In this document: positions 58,550 to 64,000 of the stretch, one piece after another | How the letters are laid out: every line of letters begins with the position of its first letter | How positions within the stretch are numbered: position 1 is the stretch's first letter | Notes under the pieces: model-generated | Told to the model about the DNA's origin: nothing | The model's database searches: none | The model's input: the letters and a program-made list of their open reading frames with translations, nothing else | Made by a program: the position numbers and the translations under genes | From: Enterobacter vonholyi | Lineage (GTDB): Bacteria > Pseudomonadota > Gammaproteobacteria > Enterobacterales > Enterobacteriaceae | DNA length: 64,000 nt | Assembly (NCBI RefSeq): GCF_008364555.1 | Contig: NZ_VTUC01000005.1 | Span: 107,569 to 171,568, forward strand | Direction: 5' to 3'

Positions 58550-59309
58550 TTAGGTATTACTCCAGCAGATGTGTCATGAACGGCGAGCAAGACGAGCCAT
58601 CTCTGCAGAAGGTAAAGGGCGCCCCCGGCGCAGTCGCTGTTATAACGCAGCACTCACCGTCGTTTTTTGCGCGCACGATGCCCGCCAGAATTCAGAGTGG
58701 CAACATCAGAGCGAATCTAATGACTTATAAAAGAGAACAGTTTTTATGGGTGTTTTGCGTCTTATAAAACCCTGTATTTAATAGAGGAATTATTTTTCGG
58801 AATATAAAAATGATATAGACAGAAAACGATAGTTGTGCAACTTAAGCTTTCGTAAATAAGTGCCAAAACAATGAAGAGGGCATTAATACATGGGGGGTGT
58901 TAATAATTTAAATTGCATAACATATTGTTTTATATGCTTTTGTTTTTTCCTTTTGATGCTGATTATGAATATCATTAACGCAGTATGATAATTGGTAGGG
59001 GACATTTTCAATATAATGATCAACGTTGTTTTTTAAGCGTGCTTAATATGCATTTAAGTTAGGATAACATTTTTGATATAAAATATATTATATCACTCGT
59101 ACAATGAAATATATTCTTGTGAGGGGTTAAAGTTCTGCTATCACGCGAAATGAATAGCGTTAAGGAAAGGGTAAAATAACCTGATTTATTTCCATTGCAG
59201 CTACGATGTCGGCATGATTTTGCGACAACAAAAAAATACGGGGAGAATGAATAAAAATCGTCAGTCGGGCGTTAACTGACGTCACTTCCTTCTTACCCTG
59301 GAGCTTTGT
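58550..59309. promoter_or_regulatory. 760-bp AT-rich control region of the adhesin locus
   Basis: No supportable gene. Base composition drops sharply from the GC-rich adhesin to strongly AT-rich DNA (about 58.7-59.25 kb), with runs such as ATATAAAATATATTATAT. It must hold the leftward adhesin promoter and the rightward promoter of the TPR-sigma module. A stem CGTCAGT / ACTGACG (59259-59281) lies in the leader of the TPR gene. The composition suits H-NS/StpA silencing. Confidence 0.6.
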
Positions 59310-59837
59310 ATGAACACGACCTCGTTTCGTTTGATCCCGGTGCTAATTTTTTCCCTGCTGTCCCCACTGGCGCTGGCCATGGGCAATAATAGTACCGAGA
59401 GCAAAACGCCCGATTGTCCTTCCGGACAGGTGTATGACAGCGCCACACAGAAATGCGTGCCGGACAAGAGCAGCAGCCTCAGCGATCAGGACAAAACCAA
59501 CTATGCGTACCATCTTGCGAAGAAAGGAGAATACCAGGCGGCGCTGAACCTGCTTGATTCGCTGAAAAATGGCAATACGGCTGAAGCGTGGAACTACCGC
59601 GGGTTCGCCACGCGCAAACTGGGCCGCACGGACGAAGGGATTGGTTACTACCAGCGCGCGCTGGCTATCGCCCCGGATTATGCCAAAGCCCGGGAATATC
59701 TCGGTGAAGCGTGGATGGTAAAAGGACGCCCGGACCTCGCGAAAGAACAGCTGAAGGTGATTGCCGGTATTTGTGGCCAGTCCTGTGAGGAGTATCGCGA
59801 CCTGCAGGCCGCTATCAACGGACATCCGGAATCCTGA
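59310..59837 (+). CDS. Exported TPR protein upstream of the ECF sigma factor
   Basis: A 175-residue protein with a signal peptide (about 1-23, LALA|MGNN). A short Cys-containing segment (CPSGQVYDSATQKCVPD) is followed by two or three TPR units (AWNYRGFATRKLGRTDEGIGYYQRAL... and AREYLGEAWMVKGRPDLAKE). ATG follows CTGGAGC. It is likely periplasmic and probably mediates protein contacts. It heads the operon TPR-sigma-anti-sigma, divergent from the giant adhesin. Confidence 0.85.
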   Translation: MNTTSFRLIPVLIFSLLSPLALAMGNNSTESKTPDCPSGQVYDSATQKCVPDKSSSLSDQDKTNYAYHLAKKGEYQAALNLLDSLKNGNTAEAWNYRGFATRKLGRTDEGIGYYQRALAIAPDYAKAREYLGEAWMVKGRPDLAKEQLKVIAGICGQSCEEYRDLQAAINGHPES

Positions 59838-59844
59838 TTTTCTC

Positions 59845-60375
59845 GTGGAGGGAAAACACATCGCTACCCGTGAGGTTCGTCAACAGTTAGCCGCACACCT
59901 GCCGCGTCTCTGGCGGTATGGGCTGGTGCTGTCGCGAAACAGGGATATCGCCGAAGAGCTGGTTCAGTCCACCTGCGTGCGTGCGCTTGAAAGAAGCAGC
60001 CAGTATACGCCGGGCACACGCATAGACAGGTGGCTGTTCGCGATCCTTCACTCCATCTGGATCTCTGAACTTCGGGCACGACACGTGCGTCAGGGGCAGG
60101 GATTTGTGGCCAGCGACGAGCTTATGGCACCGGACACCCGTGAACAGGATGAGACACGCCTGCATTACCTTAAGGTGATGCAGCGCGTCAACGCGCTGCC
60201 TGAAGCCCAGCGCAACGCGGTATTTTTGGTTTATGTCGAAGGCTTTACCTACCAGGAGGCGGCAGACACTCTGGCGGTGCCGATCGGAACCGTGATGAGC
60301 CGGCTGGCGACGGCACGGGCTCGGCTTGCCAGATCCGCTGACGCACTGCCTCCGGTAAAGGAGAAACGCTCTTGA
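59845..60375 (+). CDS. ECF RNA polymerase sigma factor
   Basis: A group 4 sigma factor. Region 2 is seen in RDIAEELVQSTCVRALERSS and RIDRWLFAILHSIWISELR, region 4 in LPEAQRNAVFLVYVEGFTYQ and IGTVMSRLATARARL. The start is ambiguous. GTG at 59845 gives 176 residues. A strong GGAGGG site at 59847-59852 is placed 7 bp before an ATC at 59860, where homologues would have ATG (IATREVRQQL for MATREVRQQL). The start is therefore either GTG or a rare ATC. The stop overlaps the anti-sigma TTG start. Confidence 0.88.
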   Translation: MEGKHIATREVRQQLAAHLPRLWRYGLVLSRNRDIAEELVQSTCVRALERSSQYTPGTRIDRWLFAILHSIWISELRARHVRQGQGFVASDELMAPDTREQDETRLHYLKVMQRVNALPEAQRNAVFLVYVEGFTYQEAADTLAVPIGTVMSRLATARARLARSADALPPVKEKRS

Positions 60376-61163
60376 ACGCGCACCGTTTTGTACCGCCCTA
60401 TAACGACGACGCTATCGTGGCCTGGATAGATGGCGAGATGTGCCGCGCCGACGCGCAGCAGTTTGAAGAACAACTGAAAAATGACGAACGCCTCGCCGGG
60501 CGAACCGACGAACTGATGAAAAGCAGCCAGGATTACGCCGGGGCGTTTGCCTCCCTGCTGGATGACGCGCCTCTTGAGACAATGCAGGCGCGTCTGGCAG
60601 CTCTTCCCGATCCACAATCCTCCTCGCCGGTCGGCGTCAGCAGGCGGGCGCTGATTGCCGCATCGGTCAGCTTTTTGATGGTTGGCTCCGGTCTGGGCTA
60701 CCTGCTGCGTCCCGCAGCTGCGCCTGCGGATGAGAATGCCCATATCCGCGACCTCGAAGCGCAATATATGTCCCTGTACAGCGTCGAGACGCTGCTGGAT
60801 ATGGACAGCGCGACGCCGGTCCTGCAGCGCGGGCTGGAACGGGCTGCGCAGGACATTGGCCTGAAGCTGAACATGTCGCAGCTTGTCCTTCAGGGGGCAG
60901 AGCTTAAAATGGTGCGCATGCTGCGCTATGAAACCACCTCGATCGCGCAGATTGCCTGGATCAACGCCGACTACGGCCCGATGGCGCTTTGTATCTCTCC
61001 TGTTGATGAAAAGGCGACGGCCTCGCTCCGCCAGGAGAAGCGGCACAGCATGAACCTGGCGTGGTGGCAGGATGCGGGCTACCAGTTTGTCCTGATTGGC
61101 CGCAACCCGCCGTCTCATCTGCGGGGAAACGCGGAGCAGCTACAGCGCCTGATCTCAGGATGA
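60372..61163 (+). CDS. Anti-sigma factor with one membrane helix
   Basis: A 263-residue partner of the preceding sigma factor. The N-terminal anti-sigma domain (about 10-75; AWIDGEMCRADAQQFEEQL) lacks the HxxxCxxC zinc motif. One membrane helix covers about 93-112, leaving a periplasmic C-terminal sensor of about 150 residues. The start is TTG at 60372, coupled to the sigma stop by a 4-bp overlap. It should hold the sigma factor at the membrane until an envelope signal releases it. It is convergent with, and overlaps by 9 bp, the YceI-like gene. Confidence 0.88.
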   Translation: MNAHRFVPPYNDDAIVAWIDGEMCRADAQQFEEQLKNDERLAGRTDELMKSSQDYAGAFASLLDDAPLETMQARLAALPDPQSSSPVGVSRRALIAASVSFLMVGSGLGYLLRPAAAPADENAHIRDLEAQYMSLYSVETLLDMDSATPVLQRGLERAAQDIGLKLNMSQLVLQGAELKMVRMLRYETTSIAQIAWINADYGPMALCISPVDEKATASLRQEKRHSMNLAWWQDAGYQFVLIGRNPPSHLRGNAEQLQRLISG

Positions 61164-61715
61164 CGGCACTTTATTCGTCTGAATCGCAATGGCAATGGCA
61201 ATTCGATCGTCCACGACCAGGGCAAACTTATCCATTCCGTAGGACGCGCGCGAGATCGCCGTGGTGGCATCCAGCGTGAGGGCTTGCGCATGCGGGTTTT
61301 TCACGATGGCCTCCAGGATCACCGGACGGGCAATGTTTCGCACGGTCAGCGTGCCGAACACCCTGAACCGACCGTCGCCCTGGGCGACCACGCGAGAGCT
61401 GATGAACTCGATAGTCGGGTAACGCTCGGATTCAAAAAACATGTCGCTTTTGAGCTGCCAGGTGAGCAGCTTGTTTGAGGCTACGAGAGTCGCTACGGGA
61501 ATGGTGACGTGAATATGATCGTCGACGTCGTTTTCCGGGTTGAGCGTTACGGCTCCCGTCACGCCGCTGAATGTCGCCCAGGAGAGGATGCCGCCGAAGG
61601 CATGCCACGACAGCCGAATGGCGGTGTTATCGGTGTCGATAATGTAGCTTTTCGGGGCAGCATGCAGGGAAGGGCATAACAGCAGAACGGCCAGAAAGGC
61701 CAAAAGGCGATACAT
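61155..61715 (-). CDS. YceI-family periplasmic lipid-binding protein
   Basis: A 186-residue lipocalin-like beta-barrel protein that binds polyisoprenoids in the YceI family. The signal peptide ends near residue 19 (LHA|APKSY). Family features are WHAFGGILSWATFSGVTGAV and SDMFFESERYPTIEFIS. It stands alone and is not beside the E. coli yceJ partner, so it is probably a paralogue of yceI. Confidence 0.88.
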   Translation of the reverse strand: MYRLLAFLAVLLLCPSLHAAPKSYIIDTDNTAIRLSWHAFGGILSWATFSGVTGAVTLNPENDVDDHIHVTIPVATLVASNKLLTWQLKSDMFFESERYPTIEFISSRVVAQGDGRFRVFGTLTVRNIARPVILEAIVKNPHAQALTLDATTAISRASYGMDKFALVVDDRIAIAIAIQTNKVPSS

Positions 61716-61780
61716 AGTGGTTTCTCCGATAAATGCGCACTGCGTAAACGCCCGAGGTGCTAATTATATTCGAAGAAATA

Positions 61781-61806
61781 AAAAAGGCCGCAAGCGCGAC
61801 CTTTTT
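61781..61806. terminator. Bidirectional terminator between the YceI-like gene and the repeat protein
   Basis: AAAAAGG / CCTTTTT arms surround a GC-rich inner stem, so on either strand the hairpin ends in a T run. It ends the leftward transcript of the repeat protein 15 bp after its stop. Confidence 0.85.
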
Positions 61807-61820
61807 GCGAGCATAAATAT

Positions 61821-62177
61821 TTACTCAGTGACTTTCTTTTCCAGCTCGCTGGCACCTTCTTTGGTTTTGTTCCAGCCTTTCTCAGCGCCTTCTTTGGTGG
61901 CATCCCACCCTTTTTCGGTGCCTTCTTTGGTTTTATGCCAGGCTTTCTGGGAATCTTCGCTGACCTTGCTGCCAAAGCTTTCGCTTTTACCTTCCGCAGC
62001 ATGCTTCTGTTTCAGCTTCAGCTCTTCACCTTTGTTCTGCTCTTCGTGCAGTTTTTGCTTCGCCTCGTTGGCGTTTGCGTTCGCCGCCGCGACGGTATCG
62101 TCAGTTGCATGTGTGGTCGCAGCAAATACTGGGGAAGCCAGCAGAACGGCAGATAATGCGATAATTGTTTTTTTCAT
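61821..62177 (-). CDS. Exported protein with 11-residue amphipathic repeats
   Basis: A 118-residue protein with a signal peptide (about 1-19, PVFA|ATTHAT). The mature part is highly charged and helical. Residues about 78-112 hold three copies of an 11-residue unit K-x-W-x-x-T-K-E-G-x-E, a period typical of LEA-like and apolipoprotein-like amphipathic helices. I do not recognise a named gene. A role in envelope or desiccation stress would be inference from the repeat type. Confidence 0.82.
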   Translation of the reverse strand: MKKTIIALSAVLLASPVFAATTHATDDTVAAANANANEAKQKLHEEQNKGEELKLKQKHAAEGKSESFGSKVSEDSQKAWHKTKEGTEKGWDATKEGAEKGWNKTKEGASELEKKVTE

Positions 62178-62302
62178 AATATCCTCATTTAACGTTATCG
62201 GTTATGAGCGTGATTCAGCATGGCACAGGCGAAACGGGATGGCTTTAGGAAAAAACTGTAATGAGATCAACATGCCCCGATGAGGGGTATTTCGCCTGAG
62301 GA

Positions 62303-62386
62303 TTATCCAAAGGATAAAACGCCTATTTCCGCGAGGGCGGCGAGGGTCAGGAGAATGAATATTATGACGGTTATGGGTCTGTACAT
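62303..62386 (-). CDS. Possible 27-residue membrane microprotein
   Basis: Minus-strand ORF MYRPITVIIFILLTLAALAE followed by IGVLSFG, one hydrophobic helix over most of its length. ATG at 62386 has a strong GGAAGGAG site at 9 bp spacing, which makes chance unlikely. It is too short for normal gene finding. Single-helix proteins of this size are common stress-induced products in enterics. No homologue is recalled. Confidence 0.5.
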   Translation of the reverse strand: MYRPITVIIFILLTLAALAEIGVLSFG

Positions 62387-62515
62387 GGTGGGGCTCCTTC
62401 CGGGGTGAGCGGCTATTCCGTAGCGCTGGGTGGTGTGGGTAATTTTGCACAGGAGGGGGTAGAGGGTGTTGATGTTTGTCAAAGGGATGGGGGAACGATG
62501 AGGTGATGGTACTGT

Positions 62516-62547
62516 AAAGCCCGCAGGGGTTGTACCGTGTGGGCTTT
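62516..62547. terminator. Hairpin upstream of the decayed mobile region
   Basis: AAAGCCCGCA / TGTGGGCTTT pair over 10 bp (one G-T wobble) around a 12-base loop. This could terminate transcription coming from either side; no long T run follows. The rest of 62387-62674 shows nothing coding. Confidence 0.5.
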
Positions 62548-62674
62548 CTGGATTTCATCAGATAAATAGGGTTATCACCGAGGGGGATTCTGGTGGGCTA
62601 TCTGGGTCTGCATAATTCTCAGGAACTTTTATCTCGCTCAGCAGAAAGCCTTTTCATTCGGTTAAATAATGACT

Positions 62675-63142
62675 TCAGCTTACGTTTTCCGACGCCGGTG
62701 TGGCAGAAATCGTTATGTACTTTTTCAGACCAGACTTCCGTTTAATGCCTTTTGGATCGGAAATAAAAGGAAGCCGCAGGCGAGGTGAATCTGATACTTT
62801 CAGTGTCCAGATATAATCCCCAATAAACCTGAAATCCACGCTATCGTCAGTGACCTGGAGATCCGCAAAAGCTCCTGTCGAGTACTCATTGCCCAAATGA
62901 ACAATTTCTTTAAGCCCGTCATGAACGTCAATAAGGGCAATTGTCAGGGATTCTTCAAAAATAATGTCATCCGTCAGAAACAGGATATAACGCTGCTAAT
63001 TAATCTGGACCGCTGCTTCAAGCACTTGCCCCGGTACAATAATGCCGGTGCTTTTACCATTGAGCACAACGTCAGATTGAGCCTGGGAAACATCGGTAGC
63101 TTCACTAACCTTAACCAATGTTATTGAATTAACCTGTTGCAT
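62675..63142 (-). pseudogene. Immunity-like ORF with in-frame amber stop
   Basis: On the minus strand a 156-codon frame starts MQQVNSITLVKVSEATDVSQ and ends ITISATPASENVS. It is broken only by TAG at 62998-62996 (codon 49). Both halves read as normal protein (after the stop: QRYILFLTDDIIFEESLTIA). ATG lies directly after the stop of the upstream effector-like gene, the arrangement of toxin-immunity pairs. The family is not recognised; the immunity role is inferred from position and size. Confidence 0.6.
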
Positions 63143-63144
63143 AA

Positions 63145-63600
63145 TCAATTCCACAAACGTCCCATTTCCCATGCGGCAAGCGCGCCGCCGACGAAGCCAC
63201 CGATGAGCACGCAAACAGGTGCGCCTGGCCCACACATTAATCCCGCGATTGCACCACCTACGGCAGCACCGGCAATACCTGCACCATTAATCGCTATCTG
63301 TCTGCCTGATTCAGAAACCTTATCATCAGCGGCATAAATTTCGTAAACAGAAATCGCAATCGAAAGAACAATTAACCCCCTTGCAACGCGCGAGAGCTGC
63401 ATCATTTTCATGTTTACTAGTGGGTTTGACTTGCCTGCGGATTCAACGATACCTGCATAGATCTGATTTTTTTTGTACTTCCGAAAGGTTGTTAAAATTT
63501 GCCTGTGGGCCGAAAAAAGTTTTCGCTTTTTTTGCTACCAACTCATTAAGCGTCTTACCCTCGCTTTTTATTCGTTCGGCCATTGCCCGTCCGAGTGGAG
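63145..63600 (-). pseudogene. C-terminal part of an effector-like protein, split at an A8 tract
   Basis: The upstream frame reads STPLGRAMAERIKSEGKTLN...NNLSEVQKK and stops at 63443. The continuing part, IYAGIVESAGKSNP...MGRLWN, is in another frame. Removing one A from the A8 run (63467-63474) fuses them into one protein of about 150 residues. The C-terminus has two or three hydrophobic glycine-zipper segments (GAGIAGAAVGGAIAGLM, VLIGGFVGGALAAW). The N-terminal part of the gene is missing, replaced by integrase sequence. It resembles C-termini of membrane-acting bacterial effectors, by memory only. Confidence 0.6.
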
Positions 63601-63604
63601 TACT

Positions 63605-63897
63605 GCGAGAGCGATTTGCTGCTGTTTCTCTGCAACTTCGGCCTGAATTTGCGGGTCAACCCCGTGGCTAATAGGGCAAGGTAATCCGCTCTTAACCCTA
63701 GGGCATCCGCAAGCGAAAGGGTAGGAAAAGCACCAAGTCCTATGATTGCCCTCTGTTTTGTTGCCGGACGTTGAAAGCGAAAGTGCCAGCGCTTTTTGCC
63801 ACTGTTTTCACTATCAGGAAAAGCACGTCGCCATCATGCAGCGTTAGATCCTTCTCTAACGCTTTAGAGTGCATAATTTCAGTGGGTTCCGTGCCAT
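63605..63897 (-). pseudogene. Decayed N-terminus of a P4-type tyrosine integrase
   Basis: On the minus strand ATGGCACGG (63897) begins a series of short frames that align in order with the N-terminal arm-binding domain of P4-family integrases. TEIMHSKALEKDLTLHDGDV is in one frame (63883 to a stop at 63740). FQRPATKQRAIIGLGAFPTL and SLADALGLRADYLALLA are in a second. GVDPQIQAEVAEKQQQIAL is in a third. At least three frameshifts separate them and the catalytic domain is absent. It is a clear relic of an integrated element. Confidence 0.75.
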
Positions 63898-63923
63898 CGT
63901 GGCCGTTCCTTCATGAATTGGTA

Positions 63924-64000
63924 TGAATCGCCACGGGTTTAACAGACACCTCAGAGTCATTTAAGATGACTTAAAGAGAGGTGCCCATGAGCGGTAAGCG
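63924..64000 (+). mobile_element. Left end of an IS3-family insertion sequence (cut by the window)
   Basis: The terminal repeat appears to begin TGAATCGCCACGGGTTTAAC at 63924, as in IS3-family ends that start TGA. A small inverted repeat AGTCAT / ATGACT (63955-63970) and an AGAGAGG ribosome site precede the ATG of the first transposase frame. The rest lies outside the window, so the group cannot be fixed. Confidence 0.65.
63987..64000 (+). CDS. Transposase OrfA, first codons only
   Basis: ATG AGC GGT AAG CG encodes MSGKR, the opening of the OrfA helix-turn-helix protein (MSGKRYPEEF...) that I recall from IS3-family elements. Only five codons are visible, so the call rests on the leader and the start together. 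Confidence 0.55.

Noticed and set aside
58576..58767. 63-codon plus-strand ORF upstream of the adhesin
   Set aside because: No ribosome site, no signal or domain, and it lies in the adhesin leader; codon use looks random.
61717..62283. 188-codon plus-strand ORF rich in Ser/Phe
   Set aside because: It is the antisense of the 11-residue-repeat protein; the minus-strand gene has signal peptide, ribosome site and terminator.
62202..62558. 118-codon minus-strand ORF rich in Pro/Arg/His
   Set aside because: Low-complexity translation without a ribosome site; it covers the better supported 27-residue ORF in another frame.

Overview
The window is chromosomal DNA of a member of the Enterobacteriaceae, most like the Enterobacter / Leclercia / Lelliottia group. 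About half of it follows the E. coli K-12 order around recA and proU almost gene for gene (pncC-recA-recX-alaS-csrA-serV-argVYZQ-yqaBA-gshA-micA-luxS ... emrBA-mprA ... proXWV-nrdFEIH-ygaM-ygaC-alaE-stpA ... ygaPV-yqaE). The departures from K-12 are typical of Enterobacter: a metal ABC operon beside pncC, a second 2-isopropylmalate synthase between luxS and emrB, and a bapABCD-like adhesin locus. Names are assigned by recall of protein sequences and synteny; no search was run.

Layout. 1-1.7 kb: end of a zinc/manganese-type ABC operon (permease, binding protein). 1.8-8.0 kb: SOS and translation core (pncC, recA with a LexA box, recX, alaS, csrA), then tRNA-Ser(GCU) and four identical tRNA-Arg(ACG). 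8.1-11.4 kb: yqaBA, gshA, the sRNA MicA on the opposite strand with a sigma-E promoter, luxS. 11.5-19.1 kb: an AraC regulator convergent with a LeuA-like synthase, the emrRAB multidrug pump under a MarR-type operator, and an intact copy of the MFS gene that is a pseudogene (ygaY) in K-12; ygaZH are absent. 19.1-26.4 kb: proVWX osmoprotectant importer and nrdHIEF class Ib ribonucleotide reductase. 26.6-30.4 kb: small stress genes (ygaM, ygaC, alaE, stpA, a DUF2158-like protein, ygaVP, yqaE with a CpxR box).

30.4-39.2 kb: a yah-type catabolic cluster. A LysR regulator is divergent from an ankyrin protein, FdrA-like and DUF1116 proteins, an NCS2-type permease, a carbamate kinase and a Tat-exported amidohydrolase. 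This suggests ring opening or hydrolysis outside, import, carbamoyl transfer and ATP formation. The AllH/DUF2877 partner found in comparable clusters is missing. 39.3-43.4 kb: an atypical SDR and its divergent LysR gene, a PLP aminotransferase, a small membrane protein and a higBA toxin-antitoxin pair.

43.6-58.5 kb: a 15-kb type I secretion locus: membrane-fusion protein, LapB/BapC-type ABC exporter, TolC-like channel, and a 3355-residue BapA-like adhesin with 23 Ig-like repeats of about 100 residues. A perfect GC-rich hairpin separates the adhesin from its export genes. Upstream lies 760 bp of AT-rich non-coding DNA, then a divergent module of exported TPR protein, ECF sigma factor and anti-sigma factor. 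61.1-62.4 kb: a YceI-like protein, an exported protein with 11-residue repeats and a possible 27-residue membrane microprotein.

62.6-64.0 kb is decayed mobile DNA: an immunity-like ORF with an in-frame amber stop, the C-terminal part of an effector-like gene split by an A8 tract, the frameshifted N-terminus of a P4-type integrase, and the left end of an IS3-family element cut by the window edge.
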